Shown here: one piece after another, positions 1 to 8,514 of the stretch
How positions within the stretch are numbered: position 1 is the stretch's first letter
Layout of the letters: each line of letters starts with the position of its first letter
From: an uncultured Paracoccaceae bacterium
GTDB taxonomy: Bacteria > Pseudomonadota > Alphaproteobacteria > Rhodobacterales > Rhodobacteraceae
DNA length: 64,000 nucleotides
Assembly: GCA_947503175.1 (NCBI GenBank)
Contig: CANNCO010000004.1
Location: 62,001-126,000, forward strand
Direction of reading: 5' to 3'
The notes under the pieces: generated by a model
The model's input: only the letters and a program-made list of their open reading frames with translations
The model's database searches: none
What the model was told of the DNA's origin: nothing
Program-made: the position numbers and the translations under genes

Positions 1-416
1 TCGTCCTGGACGATGAGAGCTACATCAAGATACGGCCCACCATCGGCAGCGTCGCCTTCGCTACCATCGTCGCCATCGGTTTCGCCTTCCGGCCAAGCAT
101 CCTCGAACGGTCGCTCGGCTACAAGCTGACCATGACGCCCACGGGATGGACCCTACTCCATCTCGGCTGGATCGGCCTCGCCCTGTCGCTCGCGATGCTC
201 AACGAACTGGTCCGGCGCAACACCTCCACCGATCTCTGGGCCACCTATCACGCCGCCTCCGGCCCGGTTTCCTTCGGGCTTTACTGGCTGGTGACATGGT
301 GCGTCGCATGGAACTACTGGATCGAGGACGACCAGCATCGGCCCCCACCCTTGCATCCCGCGCCCCGTTGCGCGACAGGAGGTCCGCCAAGGACGAACAG
401 GGGACACCGCCCATGA
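1..416 (+). CDS. yciB: YciB/IspZ inner membrane protein (septation protein A), 3' part
   Basis: The left window edge cuts this gene; the frame is open from base 3 to the TGA at 414-416, giving about 137 C-terminal residues. The visible part starts with [12 protein letters not shown], the conserved loop of the YciB/IspZ family, and continues through about three hydrophobic segments, with the family-like [17 protein letters not shown] in between. YciB is a polytopic inner-membrane protein linked to cell-envelope synthesis and division. The tail after YWIED is proline- and arginine-rich and looks unlike a membrane segment; it may be a lineage-specific extension. The stop overlaps the trpA start (ATGA), so the two are probably co-transcribed. 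Confidence 0.8.
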   Translation, partial: VLDDESYIKIRPTIGSVAFATIVAIGFAFRPSILERSLGYKLTMTPTGWTLLHLGWIGLALSLAMLNELVRRNTSTDLWATYHAASGPVSFGLYWLVTWCVAWNYWIEDDQHRPPPLHPAPRCATGGPPRTNRGHRP

Positions 417-1204
417 CACGCATCGACGATACCTTTGCCCGGTTGAAGGCCGAAGGCCGCAAGGCGTTCGTCTCCTATATCATGGCAGGCGATCCGGACT
501 ATGACCGGTCCCTCGAGATCGTGCGTGGCCTGCCCGGCGCGGGCGTCGATATCATCGAACTGGGCCTGCCCTTCACCGATCCGATGGCCGACGGCCCCAC
601 GATCCAGCTTGCGGGCCAGCGCGCCCTCGCCGCCGGTCAGACGCTGGAGAAGACGCTTCAGATGGTCCGCGATTTCCGCACGGATGACGCGACCACACCC
701 ATCGTACTCATGGGCTACTACAACCCGATCTATTCGCGCGGCGTGGATACCTTCCTGAAAGATGCGGTCGAGGCTGGGATCGACGGTCTGATCATCGTCG
801 ATCTGCCCCCCGAGGAAGACGACGAGCTGTGCATCCCGGCGCAGAAGGCGGGGCTGAACTTCATCCGCCTCGCCACCCCCACGACCGACGACAAACGCCT
901 GCCCAAGGTGCTGCAGAACACCTCGGGTTTCGTCTACTACGTCTCGATCACGGGGATCACGGGGGCGGCACAGGCGCAGGCGGCCGACGTCTCGCCCGAA
1001 GTGGCCCGCATCTCCGCCGCCGCGAACCTGCCCGTGGTCGTGGGCTTCGGTATCAAGACCCCGGAAACGGCGGAAGCGATTGCCCGCGTCGCCGATGGCG
1101 CGGTGGTCGGCTCGGCCATCGTCGAACGCATCGGGGCGGGCGACAGTGCGGATGATGTGCTGACCTTTGTGAAGTCGCTGGCGGACGGTGCGCACCGGGC
1201 CTGA
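413..1204 (+). CDS. trpA: Tryptophan synthase alpha chain
   Basis: The 263-residue TIM-barrel protein cleaves indole-3-glycerol phosphate to indole and glyceraldehyde-3-phosphate, passing indole to TrpB in the last steps of tryptophan synthesis in the cytoplasm. The catalytic pair is visible: Glu49 in [10 protein letters not shown] and Asp60 in [10 protein letters not shown]. The phosphate-binding loop [10 protein letters not shown] and VVGSAIV are also present, and the length is normal for the family. The start at 413 overlaps the yciB stop; a longer open frame upstream has no family similarity and was not used. trpB is not in the window. A strong terminator follows at 1289. Confidence 0.97.
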   Translation: MTRIDDTFARLKAEGRKAFVSYIMAGDPDYDRSLEIVRGLPGAGVDIIELGLPFTDPMADGPTIQLAGQRALAAGQTLEKTLQMVRDFRTDDATTPIVLMGYYNPIYSRGVDTFLKDAVEAGIDGLIIVDLPPEEDDELCIPAQKAGLNFIRLATPTTDDKRLPKVLQNTSGFVYYVSITGITGAAQAQAADVSPEVARISAAANLPVVVGFGIKTPETAEAIARVADGAVVGSAIVERIGAGDSADDVLTFVKSLADGAHRA

Positions 1205-1288
1205 AGCGAGGGCACGACTGCATTAGCCCTTGGCAGCAACTATTTGCCGCCCTCATTTGGACCGGAATCAAGCCGAAGGCGCCGGTCC

Positions 1289-1325
1289 AGCGCCTGCCCG
1301 TCCCGGCGGGCTGGCGCTTTGTTGA
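1289..1325 (+). terminator. Intrinsic terminator after trpA
   Basis: Bases 1289-1300 pair with 1307-1318 in a 12-position stem with one internal T-T mismatch and a 6-base loop (TCCCGG). A short T-rich run (TTTGTTG) follows. It lies 85 bases after the trpA stop and fits a rho-independent terminator. The rest of the 1205-1566 gap holds no gene that I can support. Confidence 0.65.
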
Positions 1326-1354
1326 CCGTGCGTTTTGTTCTGATCGAAGAGGTA

Positions 1355-1366
1355 TGTGGGACCACA
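1355..1366. promoter_or_regulatory. Inverted repeat in the lldD upstream region, possible operator
   Basis: TGTGG-GA-CCACA is a perfect 5-base inverted repeat with a 2-base spacer, about 200 bases upstream of the lactate-type dehydrogenase. Such genes are often controlled by GntR/FCD regulators that bind short palindromes, but this repeat is short and could be chance. I found no convincing -35/-10 pair nearby. Confidence 0.22.
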
Positions 1367-1566
1367 AATCTCTTCCCTCAACCAATGCAGCGCCATCCCA
1401 CGGACAGGCGCCGGACCGGCTCAGGTTACGCTTGTCGCAGATATCATCTTCTTACGCACAAGTGTTGGACCCGCCCTCACGCCTCTTCGCGGCGCGCAGC
1501 CATCGCAATTCCCCATTGCAGGCCTGCAAGCGCCAAGGCAGAACAGGACACCCAAGGAGTCCGCCC

Positions 1567-2739
1567 ATGCCCGTGATCACCAATATCGACGACCTCAAGC
1601 GCATCTACCGCCGCCGTGTGCCCAAGATGTTCTATGACTACGCCGAAAGCGGCTCATGGACGGAACAGACCTTCCGCGAGAACACCACCGATTTCGACAA
1701 GATCCGCCTGCGCCAGAGGATCGCCCGCGATATGGCGGGCCGCTCCACCGCAACACAGATGATGGGCGAAGACGTGGCGATGCCCGTGGCCCTCGCCCCC
1801 GTGGGTCTCACCGGCATGCAATCGGCGGATGGAGAGATCAAGGCGGCCCGCGCGGCCGAGAAATTCGGGGTGCCCTTTTGCCTTTCGACCATGTCGATCT
1901 GCTCGATCGAGGATGTGGCGGCAGAGACCTCACGCCCCTTCTGGTTTCAGGTCTACACGCTCCGCGATGACGAGTTCATGAAGAACCTGATCGACCGTGC
2001 CCGCGCCGCGAACTGCTCGGCCCTCGTGATCACCGTCGATCTTCAGGTGCTGGGCCAGCGCCACAAGGACCTGAAAAACGGCCTCTCGGCCCCGCCGAAA
2101 CTCACCCCCGCCTCCATCGCCAACATGATGACGAAAATCCCATGGGGTCTGGAGATGCTGGGCACCAAACGCCGCTTCTTCGGCAACGTGGTGGGCCACG
2201 CCAAGGGCGTCAGCGATCCCGCCTCACTGTCCTCATGGACCGCCGAAGCCTTCGACCCCTCGCTCGACTGGGATCGTATCGCCCAGATCATGAAGATGTG
2301 GGGCGGCAAGGTGATCCTGAAGGGCATTCTCGATCCCGAAGACGCCCGCAAGGCGGTCGAGGTCGGCGCCGACGCCATCACCGTATCGAACCACGGCGGG
2401 CGTCAGCTTGACGGCGCGTTGTCCTCGATCCGGATGCTGCCGCAGATCATGGATGCGGTGGGCGACAAGATCGAGGTGCATCTCGACAGCGGCATCCGCT
2501 CGGGCCAGGACGTGCTCAAGGCCGTGGCGATGGGGGCCAAAGGCACGATGATCGGCCGTGCCTGGGTCTATGGTCTGGGCGCGATGGGTCAGGCGGGCGT
2601 GACCAAGGCGCTCGACGTGATCCACAAGGAACTCGACACCACCATGGCGCTTTGCGGCCACCGCGACATCACCGAGGTGGGTCGCGATATCCTTCTGATC
2701 CCCGAGGACTTCGAGGGACGCTGGGCACGGAACGCATAA
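1567..2739 (+). CDS. lldD: FMN-dependent alpha-hydroxy acid dehydrogenase, L-lactate dehydrogenase type
   Basis: The protein has 390 residues, the usual size of the LldD/glycolate oxidase family. These flavoproteins oxidise an L-2-hydroxy acid such as lactate to the keto acid and pass electrons to the quinone pool or oxygen. The flavin-binding and catalytic motif SNHGGRQLDG sits near residue 275 and contains the active-site His and an Arg. HLDSGIRSGQDVLKA binds the FMN phosphate. The start at 1567 has a good ribosome-binding site (AAGGAGT, 7 bases away); the longer open frame upstream is non-coding in character. The substrate is inferred and a related hydroxy acid is possible. The 3' end overlaps the convergent MFS gene by 71 bases. 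Confidence 0.85.
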   Translation: MPVITNIDDLKRIYRRRVPKMFYDYAESGSWTEQTFRENTTDFDKIRLRQRIARDMAGRSTATQMMGEDVAMPVALAPVGLTGMQSADGEIKAARAAEKFGVPFCLSTMSICSIEDVAAETSRPFWFQVYTLRDDEFMKNLIDRARAANCSALVITVDLQVLGQRHKDLKNGLSAPPKLTPASIANMMTKIPWGLEMLGTKRRFFGNVVGHAKGVSDPASLSSWTAEAFDPSLDWDRIAQIMKMWGGKVILKGILDPEDARKAVEVGADAITVSNHGGRQLDGALSSIRMLPQIMDAVGDKIEVHLDSGIRSGQDVLKAVAMGAKGTMIGRAWVYGLGAMGQAGVTKALDVIHKELDTTMALCGHRDITEVGRDILLIPEDFEGRWARNA

Positions 2740-3850
2740 GCCACAACAAGGGCGGTACGAACAGCGCGAAAAGCGCCACGCTGACGAACGCCACGCGCAG
2801 CCCCGCCAGTTCCGACAGGCCGCCTACCAGCGTGGGTCCGATCAGGAAGCCCATGAACCCGATGACCGACGCCCGCGCGATGGCCCGCGTCCGCGCCCGG
2901 TTCGACACCCGCCGCCCGATCAGCGCCAGCGCCATGGGCGCGATCACCGACACGCCGAGGCCCGCAAGCCCGAACCCCAGATAGGCGATGGCCGGCCCCG
3001 GCGCGGTGCCCGCGATCGCCAGCCCGCCACAGGCCAGAAGCGCCGCACCCACCAGAACCGGCTCTTCCGGCCAGCGCCCGGCCACGATCTGACCGGACAG
3101 ACGTCCGATGCCCATGGTCAGCCCCAGAACCGCCGGGCCCAGCGCGCCTTCTGCCGCAGCACCCCCCAGCGTCCGCTCGATATGCAGGGCCGACCAGCCT
3201 TCCATCGAGTTCTCGATCAGGAAACCGATCATCACGATCAGCCCGCCCCAGACAACGACCCCTGTCGGAAACCGCCCGTCTACCGGCTCAGCCGCATCCA
3301 CGGGGATCTTGCCGCGCATAAAAGGCGTCAGTGCCAGCCCGATCAGCGTCACCCAGACAAAGACCGAAATCGCCGGCAACCCCGCATCCCGCGTGAAACT
3401 GCACACCACCGCTGCGCCCGCATAGGCAAAGGAGAACACGGCGTGGTTCACGTTCATCAAGGACAGCCGGTGACGCGACTCCAACTCCGACACCCGCGCA
3501 TTCATCACCACATCGGTCAGGCCCGAGGTCGCGCCGAGGCAGACCATCACCAGCGCAAACAGCACCGGCGCCGACACGAGCCCCGGCAACAGAAACGACA
3601 GCGCCAGAAGCCCCGCTGCCACCGGCAAGGCCATCTTGTGAAGCGCATCATCCAGCCGCGGCGCCAGCCACATGGACGTCAGAAGTCCCAGCGACGAGAA
3701 CAGGAGAAGCCCACCAAACACCCCGTCGCCCACACCCAGCCCCGCCTTGATCTCGGGCACATAGGCCGCAAACGTCCCCCACCCCATGCCCATCGTGGCA
3801 AAAGGCAGGATCGGCGAACGCGACAGGCGGATGGCATGAATGACCGACAT
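2669..3850 (-). CDS. Major facilitator superfamily transporter
   Basis: This 393-residue protein has about 12 hydrophobic segments and a weakly conserved first half of the type seen in small-molecule MFS exporters and sugar permeases, for example MGMGWGTFAAYVPEIKAGLG near the N-terminus. The substrate cannot be told from sequence. I chose the ATG at 3850 (MSVIHAIRLSRSP) because 27 further upstream codons are basic, cysteine-rich and unlike a transporter N-terminus. The last 23 codons, including a polar Arg/Pro/Ser-rich tail, lie antisense to the end of lldD. If a sequencing difference had removed an earlier stop, the tail would be artefactual; otherwise it is a genuine convergent overlap. Confidence 0.82.
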   Translation of the reverse strand: MSVIHAIRLSRSPILPFATMGMGWGTFAAYVPEIKAGLGVGDGVFGGLLLFSSLGLLTSMWLAPRLDDALHKMALPVAAGLLALSFLLPGLVSAPVLFALVMVCLGATSGLTDVVMNARVSELESRHRLSLMNVNHAVFSFAYAGAAVVCSFTRDAGLPAISVFVWVTLIGLALTPFMRGKIPVDAAEPVDGRFPTGVVVWGGLIVMIGFLIENSMEGWSALHIERTLGGAAAEGALGPAVLGLTMGIGRLSGQIVAGRWPEEPVLVGAALLACGGLAIAGTAPGPAIAYLGFGLAGLGVSVIAPMALALIGRRVSNRARTRAIARASVIGFMGFLIGPTLVGGLSELAGLRVAFVSVALFALFVPPLLWLMRSVPSVPRSPRGSEGYRDPPR

Positions 3851-4161
3851 CGCCCGGCTCTGACACAACAGCCCCGGCCCGCGCAAGACAAACGCAACCG
3901 GTCCGGGACAGGTCGACCCGCGGATCAACAACCTTGTTGAACATCAGATGAGTTTGACCGTCACGTCGCCTATCTGACCCAAACCGGAAAACCGGACCTT
4001 CGCGCAGGATGCGGCGAATGATGCCGAAGAGCCCATACCTACCGAATTGTTGCGTAATGGCGAACGGCCGCTTCTGAGACCTGGCCAAAAACGTGACAAA
4101 TTCAAGAGTAGTTTGGCCAAGAGATTGTGTCATAAGTTTTCTTAGACTAGGTTTTGGGCAG

Positions 4162-4187
4162 CACTCGTTTTTGGACAAAAACGAGTG
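4162..4187. repeat. Perfect 26-base palindrome
   Basis: CACTCGTTTTTG, a 2-base centre (GA), then its exact reverse complement. It lies about 85 bases beyond the stop of the leftward hydrolase, in a 420-base segment (3851-4272) without a supportable gene. There is no T-run on either side, so it is not a classical intrinsic terminator. It could be an operator, a transcript-stabilising hairpin or an element end. Confidence 0.6.
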
Positions 4188-4272
4188 ATTTGGGACGTAT
4201 CCCTCGGAGCCACACATCTTCTGATTGAGCCAACGCCATTGCGGCGAACGTCAGCGCAAATTCAGGGCAACA

Positions 4273-5253
4273 CTACGACTTTGCATCTGCGGTCGAACCT
4301 GGGCCCTGCGCTGGTTGCGAAATGCCGCTCAGGAATCGCCGGACCGCCTCGCGCAGTTGAGATACCCCCGGTTCCTCGTACGGTAGATGTCCGCAGCCCT
4401 CCAACATCACCAATTCCTTGTCGCATCCAAGCCTGTCGAAGAACGGTTGGCTGACCGACAGCGGCGTCCAGGTGTCCTCGGCGGGATGGGCCAGCAGCAG
4501 TGGACACCGGTCGAACGCCTCCGGCGCGATCGGCGGATCATAGCTCGCCATGGAGCGGTAGAAGCCGATCTTCACGCGCGCGCCGCCGACCAGCGGATCC
4601 TCGACGAAGACGCGTGAAAAGGCGGCATCGTTCGTCATCGCCCACATTCGCGAGATCATGCGCGCGGGCACGGTCAGATGATCCGTGAGCTGCGGAAACG
4701 CGTTCATCGCCAAAATGCCGATCCGGCTCCAGAGCTTGCTGTGGGCGAGTGCGTCCAGGGCTTCAATGTTGCGCGGATCGGCCAAGGTCGTGGCGATCAC
4801 GCCCCGCACTTTGCCGCTTGCCGCCGCCGCGTTATAGGCAAGCATCCCGCCCAGGCTACCGCCGAAGGTCACGACCGGAAGACCGTCACGGCTCTGCTCG
4901 CGTTCGATCAGATCTGCCACTAGGGAGACCCACGACCGGTAGTCGGGGTCGTAGTCCGGTCCGGGCACCGTCAGCCCGAACCCGGGCAGATCGGGCGCTG
5001 CATAGCTGTAGCCGAGACCGTGCACGAGGGCTCCAAAGGCCGCTAATATGCGTCCGTTTCCAGCACCGCCGTGAAGGACGATAATCTTCAGGGGCGCGTC
5101 ATCGGCGTCAAGCCGATCGAGATGGACCTGCGTATCCCGCCATGTCCACCACTCCTCTTCCGGATCCCTCGACAACCGCATCACGTCCGGTAAGAAGGGC
5201 AAATACGGTCGCAAATAGTCGCGCGCCGCATAGCTATCCGGTAAGCTAGTCAT
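4273..5253 (-). CDS. Alpha/beta-fold hydrolase
   Basis: A 326-residue protein of the alpha/beta hydrolase fold. The oxyanion-hole segment HGGAGN is at residues 61-66. The nucleophile elbow GGSLGG has Ser133, an Asp lies in HPAEDTWTP, and the catalytic His is in EGCGHLPYE near residue 296, so the triad looks complete. The substrate is unknown; esterases, epoxide hydrolases and haloalkane dehalogenases share this fold. The ATG at 5253 is chosen because AAGGGGAG precedes it at good spacing; seven upstream codons including another ATG are less well placed. It stands between two gene-poor stretches, suggesting a separately acquired gene. Confidence 0.85.
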   Translation of the reverse strand: MTSLPDSYAARDYLRPYLPFLPDVMRLSRDPEEEWWTWRDTQVHLDRLDADDAPLKIIVLHGGAGNGRILAAFGALVHGLGYSYAAPDLPGFGLTVPGPDYDPDYRSWVSLVADLIEREQSRDGLPVVTFGGSLGGMLAYNAAAASGKVRGVIATTLADPRNIEALDALAHSKLWSRIGILAMNAFPQLTDHLTVPARMISRMWAMTNDAAFSRVFVEDPLVGGARVKIGFYRSMASYDPPIAPEAFDRCPLLLAHPAEDTWTPLSVSQPFFDRLGCDKELVMLEGCGHLPYEEPGVSQLREAVRRFLSGISQPAQGPGSTADAKS

Positions 5254-5263
5254 TCCGCTCCCC

Positions 5264-5530
5264 TTAAGCATCATCTGCCGGGCCGCTCACTTCGTGATGT
5301 GATGCAAAGCTGCCGAGCACTTCAACAAGTTGCTGCTCACAAAGCTCTCGCGTTGGTAAGCCGCCCTCTGAGAGCGTCTGCCCATGAAGTTTACGGACGG
5401 GGCGAAGCCAGGTATTGACCCAGGTCAATCGGGTCCGAATGGTGCGGAAATGGCTCACGTCGCCCGGAGAGCCAGACCGGACGTTCGCACGGCTGAGATG
5501 AATGCCCGCTAGGTCCCGCAAAGCGACCAT
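5264..5530 (-). CDS. Possible small gene upstream of the hydrolase, no family recognised
   Basis: An open frame of about 88 residues (starting MVALRDLAGIHLSRANV) ends with TAA inside the ribosome-binding region of the hydrolase gene, the spacing expected for an upstream operon partner. The protein would be polar, with no membrane segment and no motif that I know. Its codon use is less GC-biased at third positions than in neighbouring genes, so it may be a recent arrival, a remnant or simply a chance frame. Confidence 0.28.
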   Translation of the reverse strand: MVALRDLAGIHLSRANVRSGSPGDVSHFRTIRTRLTWVNTWLRPVRKLHGQTLSEGGLPTRELCEQQLVEVLGSFASHHEVSGPADDA

Positions 5531-5569
5531 TTCACTGTACTGCCTCAAATGCCCGAACTGGGTCAGCAC

Positions 5570-6223
5570 CGTCTGACTTTGGGACAGTATTGCCTGACGC
5601 GGACCCTTGATCGGATTTGGAAAACCGGTCGCATCGAGTCAACGGATGTGCGATGCTCCACAACCCCAAAAACAGGGAAATTCGATCAATCAATCGCCTT
5701 GGCCCCTCTTGTGGATCGCAAGAAGGAGACGGTCACCCCTATCAGGATGGGGGTTTTCGCTGATTGTCTCGAACGAATACACACATCGCAGCGGCTGCTT
5801 CGTGCTGCGCCGACTTGGCTCTCTGACCCGTTCTCCGTTTGGTATCTCGGGGCTTCCAAAGCTATCTGGTTTTCTGTGCAGACCGCGCACGACCTCAAAA
5901 TGCGCTTTGACGGATCGACCTTCAAATCAAAGACGCCGATATATCGCGGGTTAACCTCGTGGGCGTTCCGACATGGATCAGAGACAGTCCAGGTGGTATC
6001 CGAACCCCGCGGCACGTCTCCTTTGCATTCTGCCAAGCAGGTATGAACCATCGTCGCACGCAGCGGTAACGCATCATTATCCGCATGACATGCGCATGGT
6101 TTCCGCATCGAATACACATTGTCGATTTCCACGGGAAACCCCGTAATTACTGGACCGAACGCCGGATTTCCGCACATATCTTGCCCAACCCGCCGCATGC
6201 TCCGACAACACGAAATTCAGGGC
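5570..6223. other. Gene-poor stretch, no supportable gene
   Basis: Open frames on both strands reach 165-170 codons, but none resembles a known family and none has the third-position GC bias of the flanking genes. Their translations are rich in Ser, Arg, Cys and Trp, as out-of-frame sequence often is. The only clear structure is the hairpin at 5735. I saw no tRNA, no transposase motif and no obvious duplicated ends. Confidence 0.5.
5735..5757 (+). terminator. Terminator-like hairpin without an assigned gene
   Basis: ACCCCTAT pairs with ATGGGGGT (7 Watson-Crick pairs plus one G-T) around a CAGG tetraloop, followed directly by TTT. The shape is that of an intrinsic terminator on the + strand, but no coding gene ends here. 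It may close a small untranslated transcript or be a relic. Confidence 0.4.
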
Positions 6224-6252
6224 TTCCCACCGCCCCGAATCTCGCCTATACG
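6224..6252 (+). promoter_or_regulatory. Possible promoter of rplY
   Basis: TTCCCA and TATACG are separated by 17 bases, each matching four of six bases of the sigma-70 consensus. They lie about 65 bases before the rplY start. The match is modest. Confidence 0.3.
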
Positions 6253-6263
6253 GCGCGTTTCAC

Positions 6264-6290
6264 CGGGCCTACACCCTTGGAGGAGGCCCG
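6264..6290 (+). promoter_or_regulatory. Hairpin in the rplY leader
   Basis: CGGGCCT (6264-6270) pairs with AGGCCCG (6284-6290) around a 13-base loop, 23 bases before the start codon. Ribosomal protein genes are often controlled by such leaders, but no specific binding-site mimic is recognised. Confidence 0.35.
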
Positions 6291-6313
6291 ATTATACAGA
6301 ACTGGAGATACCT

Positions 6314-6982
6314 ATGGCTGGTGAAGTCCCTGACTTTCACGCCACGGTACGGACGGGGACAGGCAAGGGGGCCGCTCGTCAAGCTCGCCGTAACGGCGAC
6401 GTACCTGGCATCGTTTACGGAGGTGGCGTCGATCCCCTTCCGATCAACGTTCCCTTCAACGTGCTTCTGAAACGGCTCCGTCAGGGCCGCTTTCTGGCGA
6501 CGCTTTTCAACCTCAAGGTCGAGGGCCAAGACGATGTCCGCGTGATCTGCCGCAACGTGCAGCGCGACGTGGTCAAGGACCTGCCGACGCATCTGGACTT
6601 CATGCGGCTGAAGCGCACCACGCGCATCGCGCTGTTCATCCCGGTCGAGGTCGTGGGCGAAGAAGACTGCCCCGGCCTGCGCCAGGGCGGCGTTCTGAAC
6701 CTCGTCCGCCCGGAAGTCGAATTGGTCGTGACCGCAGGCGACATTCCCGAAAGCATCACTCTGGATATTTCCGAAATGGAAATCGGCGATACCGCGACGA
6801 TCTCGAGTGTCGAACTGCCCTCGGGCGCCAAGCCGACAATCGCCGACCGCGACTTCGTGATCGCCAACATTCAGGCCCCGTCGGGTCTGGCCAGCCAGTC
6901 CGATGACGAGGACGGCGAAGAGGGCGAAGCCGAAGAAGACAGCGAAGCAACAGAAGAAGAATCCGAAGACGAAAAGGATTGA
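6314..6982 (+). CDS. rplY: 50S ribosomal protein L25/general stress protein Ctc
   Basis: The 222-residue protein belongs to the long L25/Ctc group: an N-terminal 5S-rRNA-binding L25 domain (residues about 5-95, with [20 protein letters not shown]) and a C-terminal beta domain (about 100-190). The last 30 residues are almost entirely Asp, Glu and Ser, a very acidic tail more extreme than in most relatives. The ATG at 6314 has GGAG seven bases upstream; the long upstream extension of the frame is not coding-like. In many alphaproteobacteria pth follows this gene, but here a terminator and an opposite-strand gene follow. Confidence 0.93.
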   Translation: MAGEVPDFHATVRTGTGKGAARQARRNGDVPGIVYGGGVDPLPINVPFNVLLKRLRQGRFLATLFNLKVEGQDDVRVICRNVQRDVVKDLPTHLDFMRLKRTTRIALFIPVEVVGEEDCPGLRQGGVLNLVRPEVELVVTAGDIPESITLDISEMEIGDTATISSVELPSGAKPTIADRDFVIANIQAPSGLASQSDDEDGEEGEAEEDSEATEEESEDEKD

Positions 6983-7006
6983 TCCTTCATCTTTCCGGAC
7001 GTTCAG

Positions 7007-7034
7007 ACGGGGCCCCGCGCGGGCCCCGTTTTCG
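7007..7034 (+). terminator. Intrinsic terminator after rplY
   Basis: ACGGGGCCC (7007-7015) pairs perfectly with GGGCCCCGT (7021-7029) around a 5-base loop, followed by TTT and a second T-run. It lies 25 bases after the rplY stop. On the other strand no T-run follows, so it serves rplY only. Confidence 0.85.
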
Positions 7035-7040
7035 TTTCGG

Positions 7041-7754
7041 TCAGGCGACCTTCGCCAACCTGACCTCTCCGTCATTCAGAAAAACGGCCTTGCTGAACAG
7101 ACACAGATCAACCGGGTTCGGCAGACGGATATCCGCCAGATCCGGCAGCTCTTTTGCGACGGGATCATACGCGCGGTCGACCTGAGAAATCAGCACCACG
7201 ATCACGCCCGCAGCATCCGCCCATGCCTTGAGCGCAGCCACCTGTTCCACCAGCGGCGGCTTTCGGCGATCCTGATCCAGAAGCTGAAGATAATCGACGA
7301 CGACCACGGTGCCCCGCTCGGCCTCCGCCATCCGCGCGGCGATATGGCCCGCGCAAATCCCGTCCGAGGTATCAAGCGTCAGCAGGGAGCCGCGGCCGCC
7401 CATCTCCGGGTCAAGCGCGGTGAGCCGTTCGCTCGCCTCCTCCCGCGTGTATTCAAGCGTAAAGAACGCCGCTGGCTGCCCGCCCGCAACCGTCCGGGCA
7501 ACCATCTCAAGGCCCATGATCGTCTTGCCATGGCCGGGCCGTGCTGCAAGCAGAACCAGATCTCCGGGCACCAGTGCAGACAGAACTCTCCCGGCCGGGC
7601 TCTGACCGGCAAACCGCGCCGCCAGCAGGCTCCAGCTCGCAAATCCCTCCTGCTGCGCAATCCGGTTCAGCGCCGCGTTCAAGGGTAAATCCTGCCTGCG
7701 CGACAGCCGCTTTGCATCGCGTTTCAGTCGGTAAATCGGGGCAGATAGTCTCAT
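7041..7754 (-). CDS. Stand-alone DnaB-like RecA-fold ATPase
   Basis: A 237-residue protein resembling only the ATPase half of replicative helicase DnaB. Walker A is RPGHGKT (residues 72-78), the catalytic Glu is in TLEYTREE (near 101), Walker B is VVVVDYLQLLD (150-160), and the sensor Gln lies in LISQVDR (near 191). The final DLADIRLPNPVDLCLF corresponds to the end of the DnaB core. The DnaB N-terminal domain is absent; instead there is a short basic segment (IYRLKRDAKRLSRRQDLPL, then a helix ending EGFASWSLL) also seen at the front of unrelated small proteins. The start at 7754 has a perfect AGGAGG. A role in DNA or RNA remodelling is inferred; no partner gene is adjacent. Confidence 0.75.
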   Translation of the reverse strand: MRLSAPIYRLKRDAKRLSRRQDLPLNAALNRIAQQEGFASWSLLAARFAGQSPAGRVLSALVPGDLVLLAARPGHGKTIMGLEMVARTVAGGQPAAFFTLEYTREEASERLTALDPEMGGRGSLLTLDTSDGICAGHIAARMAEAERGTVVVVDYLQLLDQDRRKPPLVEQVAALKAWADAAGVIVVLISQVDRAYDPVAKELPDLADIRLPNPVDLCLFSKAVFLNDGEVRLAKVA

Positions 7755-7935
7755 CAGAAAACCTCCTGTCCGGCGGAACGCGCACTCCCTCCTTCTGCGC
7801 TCGCCCAAACGGTTGGTTCGATGAAGTATCGGCGCGCCCCGCATGTCGTCTGCTGTCCCGTCGGAGGGGGGAGGCACGGGCCATGCCTGTGCCCGCTACG
7901 CTAGGTCGCGCATGCCAAACACGCAAGCCCGATCG

Positions 7936-8514
7936 CTAGCGCCGAAACGGCGACGGCCGTAGCCCGCACTCAAGCGACGCAACGACATCGGCAATCCGCC
8001 TCTCGCGCGTCGGCGCCGTCTTCGCCGTCTTGATCCATTCGAGCGTCCCGCGCTTCACACTGCGCGGCCAGGCCTCCCAGCCCGCCACAAGATCGCCCAG
8101 GGTGGCCTCCAGATCGTCGGGCCGCTCCAGCCGCTCCACATCGTCCAGAAAGCTCCACATGCCATTGTCCTGCGCGGCCCGGATCAGCGCCTCCCCGGCC
8201 TCCGTCATCGCGCCCGAGGCGCGCGCCGCCGCTATCTTTTCCTTGTTCACCGCCGACCATGCCGATTTCGGATTCCGGGGCGCGATCAACACGCTGGTCC
8301 GATCCGCGTCCACGCCGCGGGTCTGGCTGTCGATCCAGCCCCAGCACAAAAGCTCTTCGATCAGATCACCGTAGGACAGGTAGTGGTCGGTATGCTTCTT
8401 CCACGTCATCAGCCAGACCGACGGGCTGTCGCCGTGATGGGTCTCCAGCCATGCGCGCAATTCGGCGCGCGAGCGCACCTCGACCTGTGGCGCCTTCATG
8501 GCGGCAGCGCACAT
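7936..8514 (-). CDS. YdeI/OmpD-associated family protein
   Basis: The 192-residue protein matches the YdeI/OmdA family: the N-terminal WLETHHGDSPSVWLMTWKK and SYGDLIEELLCWGWIDS are characteristic, as are APRNPKSAWSAVNK and the C-terminal GTLEWIKTAKTAPTRERRI. Members are small soluble proteins associated with resistance to antimicrobial peptides and bacteriocins, but the biochemical role is unclear. The ATG at 8514 overlaps the upstream stop (TAATG) and suggests translational coupling; a second ATG five codons later is also possible. Confidence 0.8.
   Translation of the reverse strand: MCAAAMKAPQVEVRSRAELRAWLETHHGDSPSVWLMTWKKHTDHYLSYGDLIEELLCWGWIDSQTRGVDADRTSVLIAPRNPKSAWSAVNKEKIAAARASGAMTEAGEALIRAAQDNGMWSFLDDVERLERPDDLEATLGDLVAGWEAWPRSVKRGTLEWIKTAKTAPTRERRIADVVASLECGLRPSPFRR

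Noticed and set aside
5549-6046. 165-codon open frame on the plus strand in the gene-poor region
   Set aside because: No ribosome-binding site, no recognisable motif, overlapped by an equally long frame on the other strand. It could be a remnant, but I cannot support it as a gene.
5254-6313. tRNA or other structured RNA in the largest gap
   Set aside because: No T-loop-like GTTCGAATC sequence with pairing acceptor arms was found.
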